64,000 nt of DNA from Hirundichthys speculiger (GCA_018398805.1 JAGFBZ010000708.1:1550001-1614000); one strand, 5' to 3'; numbered from the stretch's first letter, positions 45,779-58,224 are shown. Numbers and translations are program-made. The notes: generated by a model from the letters alone, not told the origin.

Positions 45779-46634
45779 TTAAGACTGAGGACGGAGAACT
45801 GGAAACCAGAGACTGAGGACAGAGAACTGGAGGACCAGAGACTGAGGACAGAGAACTGCTGGACCAGAGAGTGAGGACGGAGAACTGTGGACCAGAGACT
45901 GAGGACAGAGAACTGCTGGACCAGAGACTGAGGACAGAGAACTGCTGGACCAGAGACTGAGGACAGAGAACTGCTGGACCAGAGACTGAGGACAGAGAAC
46001 TGCTGGACCAGAGACTGAGGACAGAGAACTGCTGGACCAGAGACTGAGGACAGAGAACTGCTGGACCAGAGACTGAGGACAGAGAACTGCTGGACCAGAG
46101 ACTGAGGACAGAGAACTGCTGGACCAGAGACTGAGGACAGAGAACTGGATGGACCAGAGAGACTGAGGACAGGAGAACTGAGGACCAGAGACTGAGGACA
46201 GAGAACTGGAGACCAGAGAACTGAGGACAGAGAACTGAACTGCTGGACCAGAGACTGGAGGACAGAGAAGATGCTGGACCAGAGACTGAGGACAGAGAAC
46301 TGCTGGACCAGAGACTGAGGACGGAGAACTGCTGGACCAGAGACTGAGGACAGAGAAATGCTGGACCAGAGACTGAGGACAGAGAACTGGAGGACCAGAG
46401 ACTGAGGACAGAGAAATGCTGGACCAGAGACTGAGGACAGAGAACCGCTGGACCAGAGACTGAGGACGGAGAAATGCTGGACCAGAGACTGAGGACAGAG
46501 AACTGGAGGACCAGAGACTGAGGACAGAGAACTGCTGGACCAGAGACTGAGGACAGAGAACTGCTGGACCAGAGACTGAGGACGGAGAACTGCTGGACCA
46601 GAGACTGAGGACAGAGAACTGCTGGACCAGAGAC
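45779..46634. repeat. 29-bp minisatellite array
   Basis: About 29 units of CTGCTGGACCAGAGACTG then AGGACAGAGAA. Variants carry GGAGGACC, a CAGAGAAATG start or a GACGG change, and a scrambled patch lies at 46140-46270. A period of 29 makes the three frames rotate, giving a 324-codon open frame on the - strand that is not a gene. Confidence 0.95.
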
Positions 46635-46910
46635 TGTTCTGGAGCTGATGGAAGAAAGGAGGATACCTCATAAAATGAAGAACATCATTGATAATCCTGA
46701 ACGTCCTCTAACAACACAGTGATTCAGCAACAGTGTTTTCAGTCAGAGGATCTTCAGATCTACTGCAACAAGTCGCTGCAGGAGATCCCTCCTGAACACA
46801 GCTGGAACCTTCTACAATGAATCTTTGAAGAGACTTTGAAGAACCTGGTCACTGCAACAATTAAATTCCCCTTTGGGGCTCAATAAAGTATTTTTGAATT
46901 TAATTGAATT
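46635..46910 (+). mobile_element. LINE 3' end fragment
   Basis: CTGTTCTGGAGCTGATGG, CATAAAATGAAGAACATCAT and a final CAATAAAGTATTTTTGAATT are shared with 56930-57140 and resemble the last part of a fish non-LTR retrotransposon. It directly follows the 29-bp array. Confidence 0.6.
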
Positions 46911-48957
46911 GAAGACAGCAAAGAAGTAGGTTTTATTGCATTCCTCTACTGGCCACTAAGTGCCGGCTCCAAAACAGATCAAATCACCATTGACTGCCAT
47001 ATTAAAATGTCCTACTTTGCAGTGGAAATAAACATATGTGCAGCCTGGTTTTGATCTCTATAGTTAGACTTGACAACTGTACGGGAGGTGAATTGTGCAT
47101 TTTTTTTTTTTTTGTTTGTTTGTTTTTTTAAACCACCTCAGGTAAAATTATATAAAGCTGACCGATCAGACAGCCAAGTGTCATTTGGCTGTAACAGTTA
47201 GCCATTGCTGTCATCATTTTAGTTATTTCTGAGCTGTGATTAAAATCCCAACAGAGCAAATGTGTTTTGTTGTGCGAGGTGAACTAACAGACCACCGTAA
47301 CTGGCTCTGGGTCGGTCTGGAAGGGTCGGAGGATTAAGCTCTATGCAGGTCGAAGGCGAGGCCCATCATGGAGCTTCACTGTTAGAGGTCTTCAGTAGTC
47401 GAGTTGTAAAAAAAATTCAGGGGGGATGGTCAATGTTTTTCACTTAAAAAAAAAAATGGTGGCAGGGGCAGGGCTGTAAATTCATTATCAAAACAAAACA
47501 CTGTAAATAAGACTTCTGAATCCTCTCAAATCAAGTCAAGCCAAGTTTATTTTAAGTGCAAAATCATAACAATTATCTCTTTTTTGTGTTATTAAAGACA
47601 GTACCGAAGTACAGAAAAACTCTCAACATTTTACAATACTTTTTCTTTTCTCCCCTCTGGTGCACAGTTTTTAGTTTCTCAGTTTCAAGTCTCAGTATCT
47701 CATAGCAGTTTCCAAAGACTTTCTTAATCATGTTTTTTGTTGACAATTTTTCGTGTTCTTGCTTTCTGATTGTTAGCTAAGCAGTGACTGAAGATTAATA
47801 GATTAATGTGCCTTATAGCCACTGAAATAATGAGCTACATACTAATAGGCCTACGTATGAATTGAAAAGGTTAAGTGTGTAAACTAGAGGTTGCACTAGA
47901 CTTTTTTTTCAATTGGTCAGTTTGACAGTCATGAACATTTTGTTATCAGTTTCTACATTAACAATTATTTAATTACATTAAAAGATTACTAACAGTCTTC
48001 AGATTTTTCAATTATTGTGAGGGGAAAAAAAGTCAATTACAGGGAATCCCCAGTTAAAATAACCCCTGGTCTAAACCCTAAAGGTTTAATAATCATACCT
48101 GTACCTTCTGCTCTTGATCCTCCTGCTTCCTGGCCATGGCTTTCCTCTATGTGAAGAAAATAACATTATAGGGTTTGATAGAATGTGCAGACATGTCATG
48201 CTAAAAGCACATGACCTTGCTCTTGGATAATAGACAGAATGTACAGTATAGGTTAAAATCACATTTATCATATTCACTGTAATATTAAATTACAGGCCAC
48301 AGCAACAGGCCCCAGGAGGGGGGAAAACTATTTAATGTCACCTGCCTTGAACATCTGAATTTTAGCTATCATCTTCACTTATTTTTGTTGCCTGATGAGT
48401 CCTATTGATGAAAATAATATAGCCGTATGAAGAATATTTCATCATTAATTCTGGTCAAATATTTGAGACAAACTCTCGTCTAATGCTAACAGTAAATATC
48501 TGTTTTACGTTTGCCACGCTCATAAACCAGAATCTAACGTGACTGAATGACAAGTCCTGTGTTTCATCAAACTAGTTAACAAGATAGATGAACGTTAACA
48601 TGAGTTCATCTCAGCTAGTTTGCAGGCTACACAGCAAGCTTGGAAAACTAGCTGTGTTGTTATTGTGCAACCTGTGGCGAGTCTGGCGACTTTTGTATAG
48701 ATTAATTAAAAGTAATGATTGAGATTCTTGATTTATAGCTCACCTGTCATTTGAGTCTTTAAAAAAAAAAAAACTCCCTGACATCTTGTTGTCCAGCCGC
48801 TCGTTTCCTCATGCTCACGTTGCAGTGCAGTTAATCTGCGCAGCAGCTCGTGCCGCTCCCTCAGGCATCAATTAACCAATTGAAAATAACAATCATGTTG
48901 CATCATTGCATGTTTGCGTGCCCCTGTGCCCTCAAATTTTATTATTTCTTTTACTCA
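46911..48957. other. No gene recognised in 2.0 kb
   Basis: Intergenic. No exon-like frame with recognisable motif. Confidence 0.45.
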
Positions 48958-48972
48958 ACATGCGAACTACTT

Positions 48973-49015
<43 letters not shown>

Positions 49016-49214
49016 TTTTTTTTGGCTCTAGTGGCCTTTATTGAAAGTTGAGAGACAGGAAGGGGGGCAGAGAGAATGGGGAAGACACGCGGGAAAGAGT
49101 CGCCGAGCCGGGAATTGAACTCACGACCAGCCGCACGAGGACTGTAGCCTCTGTATATGGCCGCCTGCCCTAACCACTGCTCTACCGGGGCGGCCGACAT
49201 GCGAACTACTTTCT
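48958..49214 (-). mobile_element. tRNA-derived SINE with 18-bp target duplication
   Basis: Read on the - strand, the element (49196 down to 48976) has A-box-like GGTAGAGCAGTGGTTA and B-box-like GGTCGTGAGTTCAATTCC segments, a tRNA-unrelated body, and a poly(A) tail seen as a T run at 48975-49010. Identical 18-base flanks (48958-48975 and 49197-49214, starting ACATGCGAAC) show LINE-mediated insertion. The perfect flanks suggest a fairly recent event. Confidence 0.9.
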
Positions 49215-49369
49215 AATGATGAAATAATTATAAGTTATATTCCCAACATTTACTGTAAAAAGGGGAGGGATGGAAAGGGGGGATGGCAGTTTTACAGGGG
49301 GGATGATTTTGATCGTTTTTATTTCAGGTCGGATGCCATCCGCCCTCATCCCCCCTCAACTCGAGTACT
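49215..49369. other. No gene recognised
   Basis: Short spacer before the 9-bp array. Confidence 0.4.
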
Positions 49370-51413
49370 GCCTGTAGACCACATAGACCACATAGACCCT
49401 GTAGACCACATAGACCCCATAGACCCTGTAGACCACATAGACCCTGTAGACCACATAGACCACATAGACCCTGTAGACCACATAGACCCCATAGACCCTG
49501 TAGACCACATAGACCCTGTAGACCAGTGGTTCCCAAAGTGGGGGTCGGGACCCCCCGGGGGGTCGCGGGACGCCGTGGGGTGGGTCGCGAAATGATTTCC
49601 ATAAATCTTTTTTTTATATATATATATATATATATAAATCTAATAAATTAAAAAAATAAAATAAAATACAGAAAAATTCAGCCATAGTTGTAAAAATTAT
49701 GAAACATGGTAGTTGAAATTAAAATAAAACTACAGATTTTCTTCCTGAGGTGATTAAGACAGATTAACATAGCATCATTTGCAGGTGTCAGGTTACGGCT
49801 CCACAGTAAACATCACAAAGCAGATGCTTTAATACCATTAACCATTAAAGTAATGTTAAAGTTAAGTTTGCACATGACAGTAATACTGTGCACTCATGTT
49901 ACATAGATATTATTTTGACTGAGGTATTCTGCTTTTATCAAACAGTAAATTTCTATATGTAAAATCATAACAGGCTGCTCTGTTCTTTTGTGTTGTCGTT
50001 AAGCCCGTGTTTGTGCGTATGGCCTGTGCGCACATTTTATTTTTTCAGTCACATCCGGGGATAGTGGGGGTCGCCAGTCTCTGGCACCGTTATTTTGGGG
50101 GTCGCGGGTTGAAAAGTTTGGGAACCCCTGCTGTAGACCCTGTAGACCACATAGACCCTGTAGACCACATAGACCCTGTAGACCCTGTAGATCACATAGA
50201 CCCTGTAGACCCTGTAGATCACATAGACCCTGTAGACCCTGTAGACCACATAGACCCCATAGACCCTGTAGACCACATAGACCCCATAGACCCTGTAGAC
50301 CACATAGACCCTGTAGACCCTGTAGACCACATAGACCCTGTAGACCCTGTAGACCACATAGACCCTGTAGATCCCATAGACCCTGTAGACCCTGTAGACC
50401 ACATAGACCCTGTAGACCCATAGACCCTGTAGACCCTGTAGACCACATAGACCCTGTAGATCACATAGACCCTGTAGACCCTAGAACATAGACCCTGTAG
50501 ACCCTGTAGACCACATAGACCCCATAGACCCTGTAGACCACATAGACCCTGTAGACCCTGTAGACCACATAGACCCTGTAGATCCCATAGACCCTGTAGA
50601 CCCCCCTGTAGACCACATAGACCCTGTAGACCCTGTAGACCACATAGACCCTGTAGATCACATAGACCCTGTAGACCCTGTAGACCACATAGACCCTGTA
50701 GACCCTGTAGACCACATAGACCCCATAGACCCTGTAGATCACATAGACCCTGTAGACCCTGTAGACCACATAGACCCCCTGTAGACCACCATAGACCCTG
50801 TAGACCCTAGAGACCCTGTAGACCCTGTAGACCACATAGACCCTGTAGATCAAATAGACCCTGTAGACCCTGTAGACCACATAGACCCCATAGACCCTGT
50901 AGACCACATAGACCCTGTAGACCCCGTAGACCACATAGACCCCATAGACCCTGTAGACCACATAGACCCCATAGACCCTGTAGACCACATAGACCCTGTA
51001 GACCACATAGACCCTGTAGACCCTGTAGACCACATAGACCCTGTAGACCCCATAGACCCTGTAGACCCTGTAGACTCCATAGACCATGTAGACCACATAG
51101 ACCCTGTAGACCCCATAGACCCTGTAGACCACATAGACCCTGTAGACCCTGTAGACTACATAGACCATGTAGACCACATAGACCCTGTAGACCCATAGAC
51201 CCTGTAGACCCCATAGACCCTGTTGACTCCATAGACCCTGTAGACCACATAGACCCTGTAGACCACATAGACCCTGTAGACCCTGTAGACCACATAGACC
51301 CTGTAGACCCTATAGACCACATAGACCATGTAGACCCATAGACCCTGTAGACCCTGTAGACCACATAGACCCTGTAGACCCTGTAGACCACATAGACCCT
51401 GTAGACCCTGTAG
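49370..51413. repeat. 9-bp-based minisatellite field, split by a hAT element
   Basis: Array blocks at 49370-49523 and 50131-51413 consist of three nonamer types, TAGACCCTG, TAGACCACA and TAGACCCCA, mixed in higher-order runs. Frames stay open because nine is a multiple of three, yielding Val-Tyr-Arg, Gly-Leu-Gln and Asp-Pro-Val repeat translations that are not genes. Confidence 0.95.
49516..50138. mobile_element. hAT-like element inserted in the 9-bp array
   Basis: Element 49524-50130 (607 bases) has ends CAGTGGTTCCCAAAG and CTTTGGGAACCCCTG-type inverse, with GGGGGTCG motifs inside both ends. Identical octamers CTGTAGAC flank it (49516-49523, 50131-50138). The flanks are array sequence, so a chance match is possible, but the ends and phase fit an insertion. 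Confidence 0.88.
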
Positions 51414-52802
51414 ACTGTGCTCGTCTCTCGGTGACGTCATCAGGGGGGTTTTGTTTCTCAGCGCTGAGTTTCCTGTTAAACTCCTGCAGCTCAGACCAGC
51501 AGATGAAGTTAGTTTGAGGAGGAGCTGAGGAACGTTGAGGAACGTTGAGGCTTTAACAGAAAACCATCGTTCTCCCGTTGACTGGAAACGAGGTTCCAAC
51601 CAGACTGGACCAACCATTTTTTTTCTTGAACTTGGAGAAGCAGAACCAGGATGGAAACACCCACCGGCTAGCTGTTGGAGTTTGACTTCAGAATCTGAGA
51701 AGCTAAAACGGATGTGCAGCTCTCTGATTGGCCGGCGCACCACCCATACAGTCGTCATGGACGTAGAATCCAATCATGAAGGACAAATCTGATTTTAGTA
51801 CCAGCTGTAAATGTTTTTAATTCTGCCGCACATCTGGTCACTTCAACATTGGAGTCGGTGGGGATCTGCTCTGTTCTGGAGCCACCTGGTGGTCAGTAGA
51901 GGAACTGCAGCACGGACGAACTCAGGTCCAGAAGTGGGATGGTTGGCGCTCTGAAACGCCGGTGAAGCGGTGAACAGAGCGGTGATGATCTGGGCTCCAG
52001 ACATGGTCCTGGTATCTGGTCTCATCGTTCCAGATGTCTCCTGGTTTGTTCAGATACACTTTAGTGAATCTCGGTCCTGCTTCCATGTTCCTTCTAGACA
52101 GGACTGGTCTAGAACTGGTTCACGTCCTCCTGCGTCCATGTTGGGGTCAGTCCGCTGGAACGTCCACTCCTGGGGAGAATGACAGCTGTCCTGAATGTCC
52201 TCCACGTGTGAATAATCTGTCGAACAAACCAAATGGTTTATAAATGGTTTTAAAGGCCCCTCCCCCCCAGGTTGATTTGCCTCTCAAAGGCTGTTACTGA
52301 TGTCTTTCCCTCTTGGCAATGTTTTAAGACACACCTGAATCCAACATGTCTGCGTTTATGGAGGTATTATTGACATCATTGGCAGCAAATCACCCTTTAA
52401 ATCCAGAGGAAGCAGTAGGGGGTACTTAGGGTCGCTCACATCTGTCTCTGGCTTCCAGGGGGAAGTCAGGTGAGTTATGTGTTGGTGTTCACCTGGGGGG
52501 TTCACCTGGTGGTACCTGCCCAGAAGAAAGCCTTTAATCTGGTTTCTGGCACTTTAAAAGAGTCCATCCAGCTGTTATGGTGGCAGCTGTTTCCCTCAGA
52601 GAGTTAGGGTTAGGGTTAGGGTGCCTCAGACCTCAGCTGTGCCTCGGTGCCTCAGTTGTGCCTCGGACCCTCAGAGACGCTGACGTTGCTTCATCACCTG
52701 GATCATCACCTTCCTGTTAAGCCAACACCGTTTTGTGATGGAGAACATTGTACCTAAAACAGTGAAGTTCACCCGCGGGGTGGAGAAATGATGTAAATTA
52801 CG
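51414..52802. other. No gene recognised
   Basis: Intergenic. A short telomere-like run, TTAGGG repeated about three times, lies at 52603-52621. The predicted frames have no recognisable motif. Confidence 0.45.
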
Positions 52803-53740
52803 ACACAGACGAGTCAGGGACCAACCAGGGACCAACCAGCGACCAACCAGGGACCAACCAGGGACCCAACCAGGGACCCAACCAGGGACCAACCAGGGAC
52901 CAACCAACCAGGGACCAAACAACCAGGGACCAACCAGGGACCAACCAGGGACCAACCAGGGACCCAACCAGGGACCAACCAGGGACCAACCAGGGACCAA
53001 CCAGGGACCAAACAACCAGGACCAACCAGCGACCAACCAGGGACCAACCAGGGACCAACCAGGGACCCAACCAGGGACCCAACCAGGGACCAACCAGGGA
53101 CCAACCAGGGACCAACCAACCAGGGACCAAACAACCAGGGATCAACCTGGGACCAACCAGGGACCAACCAAGGACCCAACCAGGGACCAACCAACCAGGG
53201 ACCCAACCAGGGACCCAACCAGGGACCAACCAGGGACCAAACAACCAGGGATCAACCAGGGACCCAACCAGGGACCAACCAGGGACCAACCAACCAGGGA
53301 CCCAACCAGGGACCAACCAGGGACCCAACCAGGGACCCAACCAGGGACCAACCAGGGACCCAACCAGGGACCCAACCAGGGACCAACCAGGGACCAACCA
53401 GGGACCAGGGACCAACCAGGGACCAACCAACAACCAGGGACCCAACCAGGGACCAACCACCAGGGACCAACCAGGGACCAACCAGGGACCCAACCAGGGA
53501 CCCAACCAGGGACCAACCAGGGACCAACTAACCAGGGACCAACCAAGGACCCAACCAGGGACCAACCAACCAGGGACCCAACCAGGGACCAACCAGGGAC
53601 CAAACAACCAGGGATCAACCAGGGACCCAACCAGGGACCCAACCAGGAACCAACCAGGGACCAACCAGGGACCAACCAGGGACCAACCAGGGACCAACCA
53701 GGGACCAACCAGGGACCAACCAACCAGGGACCAACCTTTC
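52803..53740. repeat. 11-bp-based minisatellite array
   Basis: Units GGGACCAACCA (11), GGGACCCAACCA (12) and GGGACCAACCAACCA (15) alternate for 0.94 kb. The - strand frames (Pro-Gly-Trp-Ser-Leu-Val repeats) are products of the array. Confidence 0.95.
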
Positions 53741-53744
53741 CAAT

Positions 53745-54084
53745 TATTTCCAGGGAAATAATGCGATTAATCGTGATCAATCAGGGAAATAATGCGATAA
53801 ATTACGATTAATCAGGGAAATAATGCGATTAATCTTGATTAATCAGAGAAATAATGCGATTAATCGTGATTAATCAGGGAAATAATGCGATTAATCGTGA
53901 TTAATCAGGGAAATAATGCGATAAATTGCGATTAATCAGAGAAATAATGCGATTAATCGTGATTAATCAGGGAAATAATGCGATAAATTGCGATTAATCA
54001 GAGAAATAATGCGATTAATCGTGATTAATCAGGGAAATAATGTGATAAATTGCGATTTAAATTTTTAATCGTTGCCCAGACCTA
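53745..54084. repeat. 31-bp array ending in a family D terminus
   Basis: About nine units of GGGAAATAATGCGATTAATC then GTGATTAATCA. The array runs into AAATTTTTAATCGTTGCCCA and GACCTA, the inverted left end of family D. The unit resembles the GATTAATCACAATTAATTGC zone just inside the D2 end, so the array appears to be an expansion of subterminal transposon sequence. Confidence 0.75.
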
Positions 54085-55233
54085 GTATTTTTTCAAAGAG
54101 GCTTGAAAATCGTTCTGCAGAAAACCTGTGGGTGATGTCCGACAGTTTATGGTTCACTGGTTCTGAACTTGGAAGTCTGACTCCCGAAGTCACCAGGTCG
54201 TGTGGTTTGAGATTCACCGAGAACCAGACAAAGCAGTTCCTGGAGAAAGTTTGGCGGGATTCCTTCTGCTGCCTGTCCCGGGTCTCTCGCATCACCATTT
54301 CAAACTGATCATCAGTTAATCCTGAGGTCACTTCATGGTCCTGAGGTCTGACCAGGAGTCGCCGGTCATCTCATCCCGCTGAAAAACCACCGCTGCTCCC
54401 AAAGAGACTGCAGCTCCAGAGGAAACCACCAGCCTGGATGTCAGTTGGCCCGTGGCTCCGACAGAAGCAAACCTGGGTGTATTTCAGCGCCATCACGTCA
54501 GCGCCACGCCTCCACCTCAGGCTGTGCCGGTGAGGCGAATGTTGGCGCTTGCTGTGGTGGTGTTCATGTGCTTCGAAAAGGAGAGAAATCATAGGAGGGA
54601 GAAGAAGACGTTCAAGAAAGTCTCTGCGAGTGACACGGAGGGCTGACACTGATTTATTCATGTGTTTAGTTTTAGAATGCAGCATCAACCTCTGTCCAAG
54701 ATGAATAAAGACACCTTAACCTTGTTTCACTCCTATTGGCTGCAGCTGACAGAGATAGTTTCTGACGTCGCTTCCTACCTGTTGCAGCCTGTCTTCAGTC
54801 ATAGGACAGTTCAATCTTTCATCTTTTTTCTCGCCTCACTGTGAGATGAATGAGCTACCATGGAGACATCATGGCTTGCTCTAAAAAGAGGAGGGTAGAC
54901 AGTGAAAACCGTTGTTTTAAAGACGAATAGAAAGCAAAATGTAGATTTACACTCCCGGTCATGTGTTTATGACCAACGTATCGAACTTACAGCTCAGTTT
55001 CAGTCTCTTCTCTTGCAGGACAAGAAGATTAAGGCTGACAAATGAGTCCTCCAAAGTAAACAAATGTCACGTCTCAGTAAAAGAAAAAAACAACCCTTAC
55101 TTGTTTTTTATTGTTTTTTGTTTTGTTTTTTTTAAATGATGCAGCTTTGACTTCTTTAAGGCACGTCTTCCCTGGTTGTTTGTGCCATTGACTGTGGATC
55201 TTGTTAAATGTGCTCTGACCTACTGAAGGGAGT
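54085..55233. other. No gene recognised
   Basis: Intergenic. Frames at 54065-54331 and 54371-54688 have no recognisable motif. Confidence 0.4.
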
Positions 55234-55505
55234 GAAGGAGTTGTCAGAAATGTGAAAAGGAAGAACTGATTTCATTTTGGCTGTGATCCAGAAGAAATCC
55301 TGGATTCTGGATCACTTTCAAATTTTCAGTGGGGCCGAAATCTTTGTTTCTCAATATCTCTGTTAATTATTGCCCAAAACTCATGAAATTTGACTCAGGG
55401 ATTGACAATGGGAACCTCTATCAAATTTCAAAGGCTGATCCGGATCTGGTACAGAATGCAGATTTTATCACAATCTGTAAATCGCTTTATGGGGGAATTG
55501 TTGAA
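55234..55505 (-). repeat. Family E fragment, reversed
   Basis: It matches the middle of E2 in reverse (CCTGGATTCTGGATCACTTT; ACAATCTGTAAATCGCT). Both ends are missing. Confidence 0.65.
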
Positions 55506-55654
55506 ATGTGCAACAATGTGCAGTAATGTGCAATCTCTGTCAGTCCACAATCAGACCTTTCTCCAAAATTCTGCAACATTAAGATTTGAGGTTTATTACT
55601 TTGATTTGATCTTTGGTTCTGATGATGATGATGATGATGATGATGCTGTAGAGC

Positions 55655-56380
55655 ACATGTGTCAAACACAAGGCCCGCGGGCCAAATGTGGCTCACCACG
55701 TCATTGTATGTGGCCCTCGAGAGCTTGGCTTAAATTTTAAACGAATATTTTAAGACTTAAAATAAGCTTACACCACATTAAAGCGCATATTGACAAAAAA
55801 CTGCCTCTCCCATCATGCATTTCATCATTACCCACAATGAAAACGGCAGCTACTAGCAAGACTATTTTTCAGAACTGATGGACTTAAGAAAAACCTCTAC
55901 AAACTAACCCCAACATGTCCAAGAAAAGAAAAACTGATGCACAAGGAAGACAGTTTAATGAACGATGGGAAAACAATTACAAGTTTGTATCCCAAGGTGA
56001 AATAACAGTATGTCTTTTCTGTTATTAGGCTGGTGTCAATCATGAAAAAGTTTAATCTATGTCAGCATTTTGACAACAAACATGGAGCCAAGTATGCTAA
56101 ATTTAGCCTGCAAGAAAAACAAAGAACCGTTTCCTCTTCTAAAACCAAGGTAATGGATACTCTTACACCCACAAACCCTGAGTTTAATATAATAAGTTAA
56201 ATATTTGAAACTTGAATACATAATAAATACAGAAACTGTTATTTAACAATATACTAAAGTGTAGTTTAATTTATTTTGATTTATATTGCTTTTTGTTACA
56301 TTCGTGCTGTTAATCTGGCCCTTTGAGGGCCACCACGATGCTGATGTGGCCCTCAGTGGAAATGAGTCAGACACCCCTGG
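55655..56380 (+). pseudogene. hAT element (family G) with broken transposase start
   Basis: Ends resemble TGTGTCAAAC ... GACACCCCTG with GGCCC-rich subterminal zones. From the ATG at 55915 the + strand reads MSKKRKTDAQGRQFNERWEN, then VSQGEITVCLFC, like the N-terminus of hAT transposases related to the GTF2IRD2/ZBED group. It then stops and frameshifts. A partial copy is at 18623-18935. Confidence 0.65.
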
Positions 56381-56414
56381 GTTAGTGTATTTGGTTTTTG
56401 TAGTTTAGCTGATT

Positions 56415-56421
56415 TGTGTGT

Positions 56422-56475
<54 letters not shown>
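56415..56475. repeat. GT microsatellite followed by a run of 40 G
   Basis: About eleven GT units run into an uninterrupted G tract at 56436-56475. Confidence 0.92.
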
Positions 56476-56476
<1 letters not shown>

Positions 56477-56479
56477 ATC

Positions 56480-57870
56480 ATTCCTTGTTCACTCTGGAGA
56501 GAGATGTTTGGTTTTCTGGTTGGGTCATGGCGACAGACTGTTTCATGTGACATTACTTCACATGGTTGTAACTATAAATTTAGAAATCTTTTGGATTTAT
56601 ATATCTGATTGATGGTATGTGGGGGGTTTGGGATTTCAAAAAAGGGGGGGGTTGAAAATGAATATGGATATAAGGTATATAATCATATCAGTCATGTTTT
56701 GTGTTAATAGGAGACAACATTTACTTCCTCAGGAGCTTCAAGGACTCTTCATAAGTAGGTAACTCTCCTATCTCCTTGTTTCTCTTTCTCTCTTGCTTTA
56801 ATCTTTTTTCTGGAGCCATTTTGCCTCCATCTGGAGCTACGCTTGCATGCAACGGGCTCAAACTTCATGAAAAATACCTTGATGGACAAGAGACTGGACT
56901 GGAGACGTAACCCTGATGCTGTTGAGAAGAAGGGACAGAGGAGACTTTAGTTCTGGAGGAAGCTGAGGTCCTTCAGTCTGTTGAGGAGAGTTCAGTCTCA
57001 TCTGCAGTCATCTGTTGGAGGAGCAGCATCAGAACCAGAGACTGAAAGAACCTGAACAACCTGATGAAGAAGGCTGGCTCTGTTCTGGAGCTGATGGAGC
57101 TTCATAAAATGAAGAACATCATGGACAACCCTGAACATTTTCTTTTTTTTTCCTCACAACAACAGTGGAGAGTTGAGGCTGAATGACGAGGGCATGATCA
57201 GTGCATCTCTGTGATCTGCTGATTGATTTCTGCATGAAATGATCTGGTATGGTTGCCTTTAAACTGTCCAACTTGGGTCAAATGCTTTGGGATTCCTTCC
57301 AGAAGCTTCCTTCCTGCAAAGCCTCCACCAGAACTAATCTGGTGGTGCGTTCAGGGTCATCGTCCATCTGAAGACCCATTAGTGTCCAAGCTTTAACTTC
57401 CTGACTGATGTCTGGAGATGTTGCTTCAGTATTTCTCCAGAATGTTCTTTACTCATACATTTAACACCAAATAGGTTCATCTCTGGGACTCAGGACCGTC
57501 TCCTTCCTGAGGGCTATGATGGTGGACGTTCCCACGGTGGTTCTACTGGTGGAGAACAGATTCATGTGGTGCCTTCAAGCATCTGATCCAAAATTCTCTT
57601 CCCGATAGTTTGGCTGATTTCTTTCTTTTATTTATTTATTTATTTTGCAGTTTTATACCCGCTTGCAAACTTCTGGCTTCAACTGTAAAGATTTTTTATA
57701 ACAGTAAACTCGTTTATCTCTTCCATTGTCAAAGAATTTTTTTCTGACTAAAGGTAAAGATACAAGGACGATTCACAAATAGACCAAAGAAACCACTGAA
57801 TTTACAAAATTTATTTATATAGATATTCATCTATACAGGTATCATTTTTTATTTTTTATATAGATGTTAC

Positions 57871-57872
<2 letters not shown>
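56480..57872. other. No gene recognised; LINE 3' fragment at 56930-57140
   Basis: The segment with GGCTCTGTTCTGGAGCTGAT and CATAAAATGAAGAACATCAT is shared with 46635-46700. It is a LINE end without coding capacity. The rest is unassigned. Confidence 0.5.

Positions 57873-57934
<62 letters not shown>
57873..57934. repeat. TA microsatellite
   Basis: About 30 TA units, possibly just beyond the end of the nr1d2 3' UTR. Confidence 0.92.
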
Positions 57935-57936
<2 letters not shown>

Positions 57937-58218
57937 TAGAAAGACCCACATGTCAGCACTTTTAACACAATGACAGAAGCTCTGGATGTTAAAGGCCAGA
58001 AATTCTGGGCTCATGGAAAGAAAGGAAGAAGAAGAAAAAAAAAAAAGGGTCACACTGCAAAATACATTTCAAAGCCAGCAACTTAGTCACCTCACCTCAG
58101 CTTATTTTCTATAATTACAATCACTTCAATGATAATACAATCATATTTTATGTGGAATAGTCCTACACACTAACTTTAACTACACTCAGCTATGTACAGT
58201 ATTTTAAAACAGAAACTG

Positions 58219-58224
58219 TTTATT
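58219..58224 (-). terminator. nr1d2: Candidate nr1d2 polyadenylation signal (AATAAA on - strand)
   Basis: TTTATT on the + strand reads AATAAA on the - strand, about 1.15 kb after the nr1d2 stop. Another AATAAA-like signal is near 57795. Which one is used cannot be told from sequence. Confidence 0.3.

Noticed and set aside
45697..46671. 324-codon - strand frame, Ser/Leu/Val-rich
   Set aside because: It is the product of the 29-bp minisatellite, whose three frames rotate without stops. No start context or domain.
49017..49198. A tRNA gene on the - strand
   Set aside because: A and B boxes are present, but the sequence continues into a SINE body and poly(A) tail and is flanked by an 18-bp target duplication.
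50007..51773. Several 80-240 codon frames with Val-Tyr-Arg, Gly-Leu-Gln or Asp-Pro-Val repeats
   Set aside because: They are products of the 9-bp array in six frames, not collagen-like or adhesin genes.
52671..53780. Overlapping Pro-Gly-Trp repeat frames up to 299 codons
   Set aside because: They are products of the 11/12/15-bp array.
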